Shown in pieces: positions 27,193 through 40,215 of a stretch of DNA of 64,000 bases. Source of the DNA: Eulemur rufifrons (taxonomy: Eukaryota > Chordata > Mammalia > Primates > Lemuridae). Numbering within the stretch: position 1 is the first letter of the stretch; every line of letters begins with the position of its first letter. The notes beneath the pieces are model-generated. The model was given only the letters and a program-made list of their open reading frames with translations, did no database searches and was not told the DNA's origin. Where the stretch lies: contig NC_090983.1 in NCBI RefSeq assembly GCF_041146395.1, positions 62,069,501 to 62,133,500 of the forward strand, in the 5' to 3' direction. Made by a program: the position numbers and the translations under genes.

Positions 27193-29070
27193 GCCTAGAA
27201 ATGTAATACCTTAATTAAGGGACCAAATCTTAAGTGGGTTGGGAAGTGCGTACTTTAAGCATTGTGGCAGGGCAGCTGGAGATAGATTTTGAGGAAAAAG
27301 GTATTTCAGTATTATCCTAAGATTTCATGTCAATCCACAAACTTTTTTGTTTATGTTTGAATCCTGGTTCTAATTGATTTGTAGCATCTGTAGTTTATAA
27401 TAATTACAGTGTTCTAATACCACTTTTATAAGATAGTTTTAGATATTCTAAAACAGTAGGTTTTTAAATAATAAGACCCTATAAATAGCTGGCATTTTTT
27501 GATTGAAAAAAAAAATTGCCCCCAAACCCACCACTGACAGAATTTAGTGGCCTTCCTAAAGAGCCCGTCTCAAAAAAGGCTAGTGGCAAAACTTTTAAAA
27601 AGGCCAAAATTTGCAGGACAATTCTAGAACCTCTATAACTCTCATTGGGATTTATTTTCTGTATTTTATTCCCCCTTTTTTTCTTCCACCCAGGGCTCTT
27701 CTAGAGCCTTCTAAGTGGTTTCTCTAACTCTAGTCTCCTTTACCTCCAATCCATGTATCTATAGTCATGTGGCCAATAGCTTCAAAATAATAATTAGATC
27801 ATATGAATCTTCTCCTCAGAAATTATTAAAATTATTAATTTATTCTTAAATATTAAAATTATTATTAAAAATGAAAGAACAGTATGTCCATTCAAAGCCC
27901 CTCATCAATTAGAACTAACTTACCTTCCCAGATCCAAGTCTTACTGCTACTTACTGTAATCCTTGCTCTTTAGCCACACAGTTGCCTGAATGCTCTATAT
28001 TCTGACATACCCAGGTGTTTTGTTTTTTTTTCGTATACTCTCTCTAAACTCCCTCATCTTCTTAGAAAACAAAAATAAAAACAAACAAACAAACAAACAA
28101 ACAAAAACCTATAATTTTTTAATCCCCAGCTTAAATGGTACACACTCCTTCCATTCCATTTCCATAGTTTTTCAATTTTACCTTAATTTAGCTTTTACAT
28201 ATCCAATGGATTTTCAATTCCTTGAAAAGAACTTTCATGTGCTATTTATATTTATTCCTTATAGTATCCACTTAAACTCCTGCAAATTGTAGCTTCTGAT
28301 TTTTAAAATGTAATGGATTAAATTTAACTTAATTAATTATTGTATAATTTATTACACTAGCACTCCAATTCTGACAAACAGATAATTTTTAGAACTGCTG
28401 GATTTTGGACTGGATTTTCAAGAGATATTTATCTTCCTCAAGTGATCACTGAGATCGATATTTGCAGGCTGAAGACAATCTTTCTTATTTCTTGATTTCA
28501 CTTTCTTTCTATACATCAATATGTATGTATATGGAAAGCAATGATGGAATATGCCTTAAAAAATATTAAAAATGTTTTGCAAGATATACATAATGATCGT
28601 GAACAGAAAATCGTTAATATAGGTTGACGCTAAAATGTCTAATAGTCCTACTACACAGTGATGTGTAATGACTATAATAGTGACATCTGGTATGGTATGT
28701 TACTCCATCACTTTTAATGTCTAAATGCATTTCTATTTTAGTAAGACAATTGCCTTTGTTCTTGTAAATTGGTCCTAATTATTAGGTATTCACTTTATCC
28801 CTTACAGAGAAAATTAATATTATGTTATACATTTTGTTCTCTAATATGCACAGGTCTTAAATTTATATTTTCAGTTAGTAAAAGTAGGCTAAATTGCAGC
28901 CCTGAGTTCTTCTTATGTCTGAAAGTGGGAGGAGGTGGCAGAACGCATTTTGAGCACCTGTAATCCATACCACTTTAACGCTGAACTCAATCCAACCTAA
29001 ACAACGCTGGCCTCTTAGAATGTATATCCCATAATCTATCCTTTGTACTGGGGTGGGAATCATTGTGATA
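27193..29070. other. Anonymous AT-rich sequence
   Basis: No gene seen. It contains an AT-rich low-complexity patch at 27785-27870 and an (AAAC)n run listed separately. Frames such as 27990-28292 (100 codons) have no known similarity, and the latter runs through the simple repeat. Confidence 0.5.
28066..28107 (+). repeat. (AAAC)n simple repeat
   Basis: An A-rich start passes into about six tandem AAAC units near 28079-28105. Confidence 0.9.
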
Positions 29071-29074
29071 GAAG

Positions 29075-29225
29075 AAAGATCAAAAGACCAGAAGATTGGA
29101 GTTCCAGACCAACCAACTCTACCACCACTGAATTGTGTGACCCTGAATCAGTCATTTAATTACTTGGGCTTCAATTTTCTCATCTGAAAGATTTAGACTA
29201 GATATCCTCCATCTTGAAAATTCTC
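29075..29225 (+). repeat. MIR-like SINE fragment
   Basis: 'gattggagttccagaccaac', 'ttgtgtgaccctgaatcagt', 'gggcttcaattttctcatct', 'gaaagatttagactagatat' follow the same MIR-type order as at 6131-6305. Confidence 0.65.
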
Positions 29226-29534
29226 AATGATAAGGACTTAATAGACAGTTATGGTTAATTACAATGACATAACTCTCCTCTGATATTTGGCTTTTGGTGC
29301 ATACAAGATAGGTATTTTAAAAAATGATAATAAGGCTTCTTTAAATTCATATTTAGTATTCATATAACATCCATTACCAGAGCACCCAATGGGATAACTC
29401 AAGATTCCCAGGACCACTGGCAAGGAGCCAAAGCTATTAAAGTCACAGTTGTGAATAAATTAGAAACAGCTTAGGCTCAGTTCCTCACCCTCAAGAATTG
29501 ACTAAATGTACCTGCTGCTCTATCCCCATTCAGC

Positions 29535-29675
29535 AATTTCCAAAGCTTGTTAGAGACTAGATTCATTAGAATCATCTGGACATTTGTTAAATGTCTCTCA
29601 TGCTCCCCCCTAAACCTATGGAAAGGAGATGACTGAAATCCACATTTTTAATAAGCTCTCCTGGTGATAATGATG
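29535..29675 (+). repeat. MER5A-like hAT MITE
   Basis: 'tttccaaagcttgttagaga', 'cattagaatcatctggacat' and 'ttttaataagctctcctggt' resemble the short nearly palindromic hAT-Charlie derivative MER5A ('agcatcacctgggaacttgttaga', 'ttttaacaagccctccaggtga'). Confidence 0.6.
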
Positions 29676-31575
29676 ATTATCTTGGTTTGGGTATTACTTC
29701 CTATCCCAACTCAGAAGCCACATAGATTCAGACAGAAAGGGATACTGGTACCATCAAGCTGATGAAAGATAAAGTCTTTTAAACCAGGATTTGCAAACTC
29801 AAGTGTCTACAGGGCCCACACAAGTAAGTAACTTAAATTAAAAAATTGGCCAAGTAGGAATGAAGGGGAACTCTAGAGAGCATGCCCTGTGCAAAGTAGA
29901 TAGCCTTTAATTAGCTGCCATGGTTGTTGCCAGAAGGGGAAGCTTCCCAGGGTTGCCCTGTGCTTTGTAAAATGAAGATGAAAATAGGATTCTTATGTGA
30001 AATCTCCAATTTGTAGGAGTTGGAACCAATTCAATGGAAACTAAATGAAACACATTTGTGGGATTCAAGTTTTTGTTCTCTATTTTAGATCCAATTCTTA
30101 TTTGTTCCCTCTAAATCGTATTTCTCTTTTTCAGCTACACTGTATTTTTCAGCCTAACGTATTTAAGCAGCCACATGAACCTATAGACCACCCTATATAG
30201 AATGGCCATTCCATCTTTTCTGTTGTCATATACATTCAAATTCTCATAAAATTGTCTTAAACTTTGTTTCTTCCATAAAGCATTTTGGAGCTTTGCTCTC
30301 CAAACATCTGCAAACCTACTCTTTGCAGGCACTAGTACCAAATATCTTTTCTACTTCCATTTATTCAGCAAATACTATTATAGATATTATTCATCTTCAC
30401 ATAGTAATAACTAGTCAGGGCTTTAGCTTAAATAGGTGGTGATAAATAATACTTCCAATAATAATTTTTGTTAATGAGTAAGTGTATTATATACAATTAG
30501 CCTTCACATATAAATTTAAATGTGGAAAACTCATTATTTACCCATTATTGAGTGCCTTTATATTTGCTTAACATTACCCTGATTAAAGGCAAATATTATG
30601 TACATCTCTCTTTACTATAAAGAGTCAGAATTTAAAGAGATAAAAATAAAAAGGACCTTTTCCCCATAAGAAAGTAGAAAAGAGCCCATACTATGAAGTA
30701 TTCTCCTGAGCCTCAATCCTAAGGCAGCATAATAGAAAGCCTCTAGGAGAGGTGACAGAGTGCAGAAATTTAAGTAGAAATCCAGAAAATTTTCATAAAA
30801 TAAACACTATACCTTATGCTAGAAAGGAGCTTTAGTAACTGGCCAAAAGTAGTTAGCCAACAGATCAGATGTGATTTTTGGGTTTTGCTAGTTTATTTTT
30901 GGTCATGATGAGTAGTGGAATGATGCTTCCAGGTGATGGGGAAATATCTCAGGGTCCCCTGAATAACAAAGAAGGAAAATAAAAGCATATTACCCTGACA
31001 GAAGATCCAAAATAGTAGTATGAGTTCTGAGGTACACCAAAGCACTATTAATTATCTCCACATACTTGAGTTGGTCATCTAAAGGAACTTGGGGATTTAT
31101 CATAACCTGGAACACATCCAAAGCCACTATTTCTGAATATATGACATATCACCAGGACTCCTATCATTGTAAAATGATATGACTCAATTAATTTGAATGA
31201 AGATAAAGATATCTAAATTTTATGTCCTATAATGAGCATCACTTATATGACACATTAGTAGAATTTATGGAGGTTGATGATTTATTGAACATTAGCTATG
31301 ATCATGGCCTTATGTGAGATATTGGAGAAAGAATAAAAATAAACATAAGAGATCATCTCCACTCTAGGATAGCTTAAACTCTATTTAATGAATACAAATA
31401 AAATACTGGTATAAAAACACTTCAGAACAAAGTAAGATTTTGAATAAATTGTGTATTTTAATGAGAACTTGGTCCATTGAGTTTTAGGGAAGCACAGAAT
31501 CACAGAACAGTGGCAATAGCTAGGGAAATTAAATATGCTATTTTAATTTGTCAGCTTAACTAACAAGCTTTGAGT
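29676..31575. other. Anonymous sequence
   Basis: No gene, RNA or defined repeat recognised. The 68-codon minus-strand frame at 30135-30341 has no known similarity. Confidence 0.5.
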
Positions 31576-31579
31576 CTTC

Positions 31580-31640
31580 TGAGTTATTCAATCATTTACT
31601 CATTCAGCAAACATTTGTTGAGTGCTACTCTGGATTTTTA
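31580..31640 (-). repeat. Short L2 or MIR 3' fragment, antisense
   Basis: 'ttactcattcagcaaacatt' followed by 'tgttgagtgctactctgg' is the reverse of the '...gagcactcaacaaatgtttgctgaatgaa' end of L2-type repeats. Confidence 0.55.
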
Positions 31641-32045
31641 TTAAAAGACAATGCATTCATATGGCTCAAAAATAAATAAAAAAGATGTAACAAGAAGTCT
31701 CACTATTGTCCCATCCCCATCTGCTCTCATAAGTGATGATTTTTATTAATTTATTTCTCATCCTTCTAGTTTATGTAGGCAAATGCAAGAAAATATTAAT
31801 GTGATTTAGTATTTTTAACCCCTTTCTTATACAAAAGAGAGCATACTATACACACTGGTCTCCACCTTACTTTTCTGTATTAAAAGGCTTCCTTATAAAA
31901 ACTGAGTAATATTCCACTATGTGATTGTACCATTGTTTAACCCAATCCCCATAGATGGATATGTTATATCTAATTTCTTACTGATATCAATACTACTAAC
32001 CTTGCTGCTATAATAATCTTGGAGATAATTGTTCATACTCCTTGT
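31641..32045 (-). repeat. Probable antisense L1-derived fragment
   Basis: 'gagtaatattccactatgtg', 'taacccaatccccatagatg' and 'gctgctataataatcttgga' follow the antisense of old L1 3' sequence ('tagtattccattgtatgg', 'ttaaccagtcccctattgatg', 'caatgctgc'). Diverged, ends approximate. Confidence 0.5.
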
Positions 32046-34245
32046 CTTTTTTTACTGAACTCACTCAATAAATTCTGATATTTTAATAATACATAAATTC
32101 TTATTGATTTAAGGGGAAAAAGGGTTGGGGATGGGAGTGTGGAGCAGAAGGTAAGTAAGAGAGAACAGGAGAGGCTACAGAAGAAAGGGGGATAAGAGCA
32201 GACAGGCCCTGCTCTGAATGCTGCCTATCAGAGAGATGATATTCCCTTTCCTTCTCACAGGAGCTGTGGCTCTGAAAGTAAAGTAGTTTATTATCATCAA
32301 ACTGTAAATACTAAAAACCCTACCTTGTTTGTCTTTAAATTTAAAGAAAAATAATTAAAAAGAGTGAACAGTATAAAATTTAGGAGCGGTACTAATTGCT
32401 AAAGGAATCCTAAACAAACACACACAAATACACACATATATATACATATAACATATATAAATAAAATATTATATCATATATAATTCTATAGAATTTTTAA
32501 ACTTTTGGTATGTATTATTGCTCTGGTAACATCCCCTAATATAAATCACAGCACGGATTATCCACCATTTCCTTTGAAGCAATTTTAAGAAATCCTAATG
32601 CAACTAATCTTAAAAGAGAGATGACATCCTTTGGTTAGCCATACCTTACACTGTAATTTTTTTTATTAGTAATAACCATCTTTTCTATCTTAATCTCTTG
32701 TTGGTTGTGGATCATTACACAGTCAAATCGTTAACTGAATCATGTCATGTCCCATGGAGTTTTATCATGTTTAAATTTTCAAAACTTGACTTCATGTAGG
32801 AAAATGAAAGGTATTAAAAAAAAAAAAAAAAAAAAAAACCAAAGCTCGGGTTCTTCCCAAGCTCTGACAGCTTGAAAGGAACTCCAACAGAGAAACAGAA
32901 GTAAAATGAAAACTCCTGGAGCCTTAGCCCGCCCATATAAGACTCTAATTGGCAGCCTTCACAGGGAATTTGTCTGTCATTCAAGTACTATTAAATATAT
33001 ACTCTATTTCTTGATTTACTTTGAAAACAGACATTGTCTGATAGGGTAATTTGCCTTAAAATTAAAGTAACTTTAGTTTGATATTTTACAAAAGTTTGCA
33101 TTTAATGTGTGTATATATTTTAACACACACTTGTTATATATTTTATTACCTTTTACTAGAACTGTTGCTTAAATATCTACTTTAGATCCTAGTTCTTTTG
33201 CAAATGAGATCATGGCATGATATTTTAATTCATGGCTCATTTAGTAAATTTATTTTGAAAATGCCTCCTTCTAACAGTAAAATATTTCAAAGCCCTTTTA
33301 TGCAATATGGGTGCATAACAAAACAGACCTGACATACACTTTTGAAAACTTGTAAGATTCTTTGCTAATGAAAAAAGAAAAAAAAAAGGCATGCTGTTGC
33401 TTCAGAAGATCTCAAAGAACTTTAAATTATCTGGTTTTAAAATCCTGTACCCTTGTGAGAGATCAATATTATTTTGAAGAATATGTGACTTCTGAAAGCT
33501 CAGAGTCAGTGGTGGAAGCTCAAAATAGAACCAATGAATCTTGACTCTCAATCTGTGTCTCTAGCTAACCACATTAACTGGGCAATTTTCTTTCATCTGT
33601 GTATTATTAATAACATAATATCCTGTGACACAACAGACTAATCGCCTCTTTGGAGAATTACCTTAGAGTTATGTGCTACATGTTTTAAAGAACACATTAT
33701 GTGCATATATATATAACTTATGGACTGTCTTATAATTAAATAATTGCTGGCTATTTAGATAAGGGTTTTTTCACTTCTAATAGTCTTCATTTTATAAATA
33801 GGTATGCACCACTTAGAACAATGATACATCTTAAATTTACACAGTAGCTTTTTTCCAGAAATTCTTTTATCTCACAGGTAGATAGCTCATGAAAAGGGAT
33901 ATGACTTTCACATCCTATCTTTATGTTAAATTTGGGGCAACTGAGGTATGGACTGAATAAGTTATCACTTCTGTATCTAAAAGAAATTAGCATTAAACAG
34001 GATGACAAATGCAAACTATTCTACTTCAAATCAAGACCAATGAATTCTCAATTTATATGACTTTTGGTTAATGTTATTACTATTAGGTATTCAAGTACCA
34101 TGATGATGTCACTACATTTTACTACATTTCAAACTCTTGCCTCCCTTAGTGGCAATGTTAATGTGCTGTTGGGGTGCTGCTTCTTCTTTTTTTTTTTCTG
34201 TATTTTCAATTTCTTCTATACTTTAAGTGAAGGTTTTCCTCCACG
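32046..34245. other. Anonymous AT-rich sequence
   Basis: No gene seen. It contains an A/G-rich stretch at 32105-32200, a CA/TA-rich patch at 32415-32465 and a 23-A run at 32816-32838 with no recognisable retroposon in front of it. Small frames such as 33362-33544 and 33787-34014 resemble nothing known. Confidence 0.5.
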
Positions 34246-34680
34246 GTCTTCTTGAACTTCTTCTTCCTTTCCTTCTGTCACAAATGTCCCTGGCTTTAAT
34301 TAGTGCTTATACGAAGCTCATTCCAACATGTATAGCACTAGCTTAACTTTACTCCTGAGACCTATTTGCCTTCTAGTCATTTCCTTATTGATAGCAGAAA
34401 TTCAACATGTTCTAAGCTCTCCTTAGCTTTTTACTTCTAAAGGTATCAGGCCCTTATGTTTTCAGTACCTGCTCTGTGATCCCATATGCATGCATAAATA
34501 GCCTTTTCTTTTCCAGATTGTCTTATAATTGTATCTGTATGTCTCTTTTATTCCAGCTAGGTTGCAAGGTCATTGTGAACAGGGTCTTACTCATCTTTGT
34601 TGTCCTGGTAAACAGCACAGCACAGCACCTGGCAGATGCTCAGTAAGTTTTTGGTGAATGAATGAATGAAGGAATGATCA
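34245..34680 (+). repeat. L2 LINE 3' end
   Basis: The end is diagnostic: 'gctaggttgcaaggtcattg', 'tgaacagggtcttactcatc', 'tttgttgtcctggtaaacag', 'cacagcacctggcagatgct', then 'cagtaagtttttggtgaatg' with GAATGAAT repeats. The left part ('tccctggctttaattagtgc') fits L2 loosely. Confidence 0.8.
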
Positions 34681-34929
34681 ATCATTGGGTTAAGTCCTGG
34701 TAAACTTTCAAAGTACATGAGATGGAAGGAGAGCTAAAAAGTTGCCAGAGAATAAAGTTCCACTATATTAATATACTGGAACACCATTGTAACATGTATC
34801 ACTATTATGTGGTTTGGTGACATAATTTTTAATAAAATTATATTCTCTTGGTGGTGCAACTTTTCACAATAGGTGTTAGTCTCTTAAAGTCAGTCTTATA
34901 AAGGCATGCCATTTTATTAAAGTTTATGT

Positions 34930-35440
34930 CACTAAAGTGTTAGGTATTTATAATTATGAAGGAAATACAATTGAGACAAAAGTCTTTCCAATCAAATGGG
35001 ATTTGATTATCCATTAATGCTAAATGGGAGGTTCATGACCTGAGCCTAATGGGCCCTTTACAAGTTGTAGTGGACAATTGAGCAACTCAGCAGTGAAACT
35101 GACATTGAGGAGCAGATTTTGCCTGCCAGCCACTCTCAGGGTTTGAATTTCACTGGATCATGTTCTGAAAGGTTAGCACTGGCCAGATGACCAGTCCAGA
35201 ACTGCAGATGGCAATGTGGTCACCTGACCACTCTGGGCCTCTCCAACCTGCTGCATAGGCTCGAGTTCACTGAAAGGTCATAGCAGGCCCTGTGTCACTA
35301 CTCAGGAATACCATAGTTCCTGGGTACTCTCCCTTCTGCATTATGTGAAATAAAATAAATACTTTTGGTCTCCCAGCCAGGGGATAAAAGCATGACAACT
35401 TTTGTAACAGTTGTAAAGTAGCAGTTTAGCCATAGGGAGC
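34930..35440 (+). repeat. Possible LTR, family not identified
   Basis: This is a block with less AT than its flanks that ends in 'atgtgaaataaaataaatac' followed by 'ttttggtctcccagcc', an arrangement like the polyadenylation end of an LTR. I cannot name a family or define ends, and it may be unique sequence. Confidence 0.3.
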
Positions 35441-35504
35441 ATCTTTCTTCAGAAGAATATTCACATTCTGTAAATGAAACAGCATTTACTTACTCACTAG
35501 AAAC

Positions 35505-35700
35505 TTGGGAAGTCCAACTACACCAATTACAGGCTGCATGTCCTTGAGCAGGTCATGCCATCTCCTTGGACCTCAGTTTTATTTCCAGCTATAAACTGGA
35601 GAAAATAGCATTGTGCTTACCCTGTCCTGCCAACCTCAGAGAGTTGAGAACACAACATAAAAGTCGTTGGCAAATTGGTGATACATACTACCCATTTTCT
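35505..35700 (+). repeat. MIR-like SINE fragment
   Basis: 'ttgagcaggtcatgccatct', 'ccttggacctcagttttatt', 'gcattgtgcttaccctgtcc' parallel the MIR core ('cttgggcaagtcacttcacc', 'tctgggcctcagttt'). Confidence 0.6.
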
Positions 35701-38490
35701 TTCTGTTTGAATGAACGTTTTCCAGAAACAAAAAGTGAAAAAATTTTTTTCTTATTTTTAAATCATGTGATTTAGGCTTAGTGAGTAGGTAAAATTTTAT
35801 TTATTGCCCCTTAACATCTTTAAAAGGAGATCCAAAAAGGAGCAAGATGACCTAAAAAACATCTCTGGTCAATAATTCTCTTGCTTGAATTTTGCCCAAT
35901 GTAGCAGAAACTTGAGAAGCACTTTAATTATGACTATTTTAACTATCTCAGGGACAGTATTAAAGGAATATTTGTTTAAACTTGGTTTGTAACTACTGTA
36001 TTATTCATGCTCAGATAGCATTTTAAAAAAAGCCAACGAGACAGTAGCATGAATTGAAGACATCCAAAACTGAATTGGAAATAGGTAGGGATAGATTGGG
36101 CACAGTATTAAAATACATTTGTTCACAGGATACAGTCAAAAAATATATTTCCAGTTCTGTTATTCTTTGACAAGACAGGTTAGTTGTTTTGTAACCTCAG
36201 CAGGGTGTTTCATTTGCCCAGAGGCCCAGCCTCTTGGACATTACTCATTCAAGGTAATTAGAGAGAGATTATGCTCATAATAGGAAGTATTCACCTATAC
36301 ACAAGAGAGTAAAAGCTGGACTCACAAGTGGTTCTGAAATCTTAAACAATGAGGTTTGGGGAAAAATCCTCTTAAGCATAATCAGAAATGGATTGCAGAA
36401 TTGGAAAACAATCCCTACAAACTCTAGAAGAACCCTTAGCAATGACTCTGCAGTGTTTGTGCACAAATGTTGTAAGTAGTTATACTTTGAGGTCAAATTT
36501 TAACTAGTTTCAAATTGCAACACCTTAAAGAAGGGCTGAAAATATTTAAACTAGAACAGATGTGAAAAATTTTTAATTTACAGGTTTGAGAAAATTATCA
36601 CCAAACAGAAATCAAGTTTGCATTGGTGCTAACTTTGGCCAATTTTATTTCTCTGTGTTGCATCAGCTTAGAAACATAGGCGTCTGTTGGCAGCTAATAC
36701 ATTCTTCTCTGAAAGTTGTCAGGAAAAACAGCCAAGAGCACAATGGAAAAGAGGGCAGATGTACACTCCTCCAAGCCTCTGGTTGTCTTAGCCTGGCTTC
36801 AGGTCCTGGGAGATTGAGAGAATCCCGATTTGCATGGTTGATGCAGATCAAAGGGAAAGGCAGGGTGCCCTGTTACCTTGTTGCTTGTGCCCGAGTAAAT
36901 AGCTTCTGATTCTTGGAGCAGAAGCAAGCAGACAATAAATAGCTGTCTCCTAGAAACTATAAAGTTAGAATTTCTACCTTGTTTTTGTGAAAATGAGAAC
37001 AAAGCAAGTTTTGTAGCATGCAGGAAAGGAATACAGACTTTGAGATAGAAATATACAGTTGTTTCTATTTCTTTAAGGGTCCTGTGTCAGTGTGTGGGCA
37101 GTTAGCATTCTGAATACCTTCTGTTCTTTGTGTAGCACCTGCTCTGCTATTGGTTTCTAAAAACTATGTCCACATATATGTGGTGGAAACTTTCCTCTTT
37201 GGGGTGTCTCGTATCTGTATTGGAGGTGGGATTTAGTTCCGGAAACCTGGGTGCCAGTATTTCCTAACCAGTCACATCCCCCAATATGGTTCTCATATAG
37301 ACAGCTCAGCACTCAGCCCTGTTTCTGCCTTCATGACTGTTCCCAGTACCTCAGTCACCACCAGCTTATGCTGCCAGGATTTATGTTGGGGCATCTGGTG
37401 GGAACAATCTGTACTCCCTAACTCTTCTCCCATTCTATATTTTGCACGTCAGGGGCACTTCAGTTAGAAAAAGTATGTTCTATGTCCCTAAAAGTGCCTC
37501 CTTTGGAGACCACTCTGGAAATGTTTGATATATATGCAAATCTGTCACTCCCTCCCTCTCTGAAGTCAATTCATTCTCTCTCTCTCTTTCTCTCTCTCTC
37601 TGTCTCTCTCTTTCCCCAGCTTAGGTGTCTGCACAGTCCCACACAAGCCAAACCAGGCTCGCAGGGTCAAGCTGTCCTTTCATGGTGGGAAAAAGCTGAT
37701 GAAAATCCTTCAAACAGAGGTGTTAAGAGTTTAATGATGAACACTCCCTTGAGTATCTTCATTTTGAAAGAGATTGCCTGGAGAGGTTATTGATTTACAC
37801 AGAGAAATGGATTTCTAATCCTGGAATTTCATCAGAAGAAGGAAAAGAAATTTACTTGGGTGGGGATAGAGTTTTTTTTGTTTTGTTTTGTTTTTTTAGT
37901 AACTTTAGAAATTAAATAGAAGCAGCCATCTAATTGGTCCTCTGATGAAGTGGCCCAGATTATGGCAGTGCCTTTGACTCCGATGTAGTGCTAACCTTCG
38001 ATAGAGAAAAGGAAGGAGAAGAGAAAGGGGAGAGGGAGAAGAAAAACTAGAGATGGACAGTAAGTATCACTTTATGGCAACATAAAGGGAACAGAGAATT
38101 CCACAATGCCTACACTTGGAGGAACTGTCATTCTAGGCAATATTTGGATTAAATCAGCATAGTTCTTTAACTGTGGAGTTTGGAAACTGAACTAGATTAA
38201 AATTAATACATGTTAGTGGCACAAAATAAAAATTAAAAAAAAGTTATCTAAACTGCAGAATTAATCTACCCAACTATAACATCCTTCCCTTGAATGTATT
38301 AATACTTTGTGGATCTTGAGATTTTTAAACATCCCATCTGCTAGAGATTATGGCTCAAAACAAAACAAAAGAAAACAAAACCAGAACAGACTAGGGCAAA
38401 ATGAAATCACTGTAATAGGATATCAAAGACGACTTTAAAAAATAGCTACCTCATATGCAGATGAGCAAGTACAAGATGAATAAACTAGCA
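35701..38490. other. Anonymous sequence with simple repeats
   Basis: No gene seen. The frame at 36586-36909 (107 codons) has no recognised similarity and overlaps an open frame on the other strand. The (TC)n at 37571-37617 falls inside the frame at 37482-37793, giving a low-complexity Ser/Leu stretch, so that frame is not a gene. A purine-only tract lies at about 38000-38050. Confidence 0.5.
37571..37617 (+). repeat. (TC)n microsatellite
   Basis: Almost uninterrupted CT/TC dinucleotides ending in 'tttccccag'. It is a polypyrimidine tract that resembles a splice-acceptor context, but I find no exon downstream. Confidence 0.9.
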
Positions 38491-38690
38491 ATAATATCGA
38501 TGATATTTATCTAAGATAATGATAGGGATGATCACACAGCATTATTCTAAGTTCTCACCTCATCTGGACAATTTTATAAGATAGGTCAATTAACATTTTA
38601 GAGAGGAGAAAAAGGAAGCACAGAAAGTTGATGGACCTACTCAGGGCTCTACAATTAGCAAGTGGCAAAGCCAGAAATAAGCAAAGCAGT
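38490..38690 (+). repeat. MIR SINE, sense
   Basis: 'attattctaagttctcacct', 'gagaggagaaaaaggaagca', 'cagaaagttgatggacctac', 'gcaagtggcaaagccagaaa' follow the MIR body ('tttacagatgaggaaactga', 'agaggttaagtaacttgccc', 'gcaagtggcagagccagga'). Confidence 0.75.
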
Positions 38691-38999
38691 TCTGTGGATT
38701 TCCTTTAGTGTGTTCTGAGGCTGTATGTTAGCATTTCAATGGAAGAGAGCTTTTCCTGAGTTTTTGAACTGTCTTTAATCCAGTCCCTTTGTTTCAGTGC
38801 TGGGGTAGTTCCTGCTGATGTAGCCGGAACAATAGTCTATCCTCACAATATTGGCAAATCCTGCAAAACAATACTTCAAAGGGACTAAGGAACAGTTGCT
38901 TTGCGGAGTCAAACTAAAGAAAGCTGATTACTTAAACAAACAAATAAATTTTATTTTTGAATTTTGGAAGAGACACTAATAAGCTTGCCTCTCACTCTC

Positions 39000-39070
39000 A
39001 CTTTACAGATGAGGAAACTAAGGCGCAAAGGCATTAGCTAATTTGCTCAAGGTAACACAGTAGTATGAAA
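39000..39070 (+). repeat. MIR fragment, sense
   Basis: 'ctttacagatgaggaaacta' followed by 'aggcgcaaaggcattagcta' and 'gctcaaggtaacacag' is the central MIR segment. Confidence 0.75.
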
Positions 39071-39649
39071 AGGGACAATTTTTTGAAAAGTAGCTTTAAG
39101 TGGTGGTAACCGTTGTGTGATTTAGTGATTTGTGGTAATATAGTAAACTTAATCTGGGTAACTGAGATGGCTCATTTAAAACAGGCATTTTGCCACTTTT
39201 TTTATTTTTTGTTAACTTTCACCGTTTTGATCAACTTTAGCTTTTTGCCTAGTGGCTCCAGAATCATAATTTTCCTTAGATGAGAATAAACACTGGACTT
39301 TTAGGTAGCTGTCCCTCTTTCCTGTACTCTTTCGTGTCTTCATTGTGATCCTTCACTGAAGAATAGATGCCTTTTACAAGTTTGTTGTGTAGGGATAAAT
39401 CGTTATTCTCTCGCCTTTATTTTGTTTTTCAAGGGTGTTTCATTTCTAAGACCAACAAAGAAATTATGAATTGAAATACTTAGCTAATAAATTTTGACTT
39501 CCTTTCCTACAATCAAGCCCAAAGTTCAAGAATTATTTACTGAGTTTTTACTCATTATATTTTATATGACATTATGTATATATAAAAGATATAGAGACAT
39601 ATAATTGACAGACTTGTATGCCTGCATATGTATGTGTATTTGCATACAT

Positions 39650-39664
39650 ATGTGTGTGTGTGTG

Positions 39665-39710
<46 letters not shown>

Positions 39711-39720
39711 CACATATATA
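39650..39720. repeat. Compound (TG)n(TA)n(CA)n(TA)n microsatellite
   Basis: A TG run (39651-39664) passes into TA (39665-39678), then CA (39678-39700), then TA again. TG and CA arms are complementary, so about 39651-39691 is a perfect inverted repeat centred near 39671. Confidence 0.95.
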
Positions 39721-39779
39721 ATTTTCCCCTTCCTCCTGCTATCTCGCCTAGGCCTAATGCTATCTACTAAGCATTAAAG

Positions 39780-40215
39780 AGCCTAGATTTTGAATTCAAA
39801 CGTTTGCTCCAACTCTTAGTGGGTGGATAACTTTGTACAATTTATTTGTCCTTTTGACTCTCGTTTTTTCTTATGTATATTAGTAATACTAGTATTTATT
39901 TTTTCAGAACTCTTTAAAGAATAACAGATATATGTGATTATGTAAAGAGTCACAATATCTGGCATACAGTAAATGATCCATAAAGAGTATTTCTATTATT
40001 TTTGCCTGGCTTATAGTAGGTGGTTAATAAATACTTTTACTAGTGGTCCCAATTTCTCTCACTACCATAGCACAATGCTTTATAACCACCACTACACCAC
40101 TCCATTTTTAAAATAGAAAAATAGGCAACTTGTAATATACTTGTGAGGATTATGCAAGATGATCCGTATATAACTGTCACATAAGGTGCTCAATAAATGC
40201 TAGATATTATTATGG
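39780..40215 (+). repeat. Two diverged MIR-type 3' segments
   Basis: 'gagtcacaatatctggcata' with 'cagtaaatgatccataaaga' (39945-39990), 'ttgcctggcttatagtaggt' with 'ggttaataaata' (40002-40035) and 'aaggtgctcaataaatgcta' (40183-40203) match the MIR/L2 3' wording 'tgcctggcacatagtaggtgctcaataaat'. At least two overlapping or successive elements are present. Confidence 0.65.

Noticed and set aside
28066..28107. CRISPR-like regular repeats
   Set aside because: It is a plain (AAAC)n run with no spacers. No CRISPR or other prokaryotic feature is expected or seen in this mammalian window.
36586..36909. 107-codon open frame as a gene
   Set aside because: No recognisable domain, and both strands are open over part of it; likely chance.
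37571..37640. Polypyrimidine tract plus 'ccccag' as a splice acceptor
   Set aside because: The tract is a simple repeat, and I find no conserved exon or donor after it.
37482..37793. 103-codon open frame with Ser/Leu-rich centre
   Set aside because: The centre is the (TC)n microsatellite translated; no support outside it.
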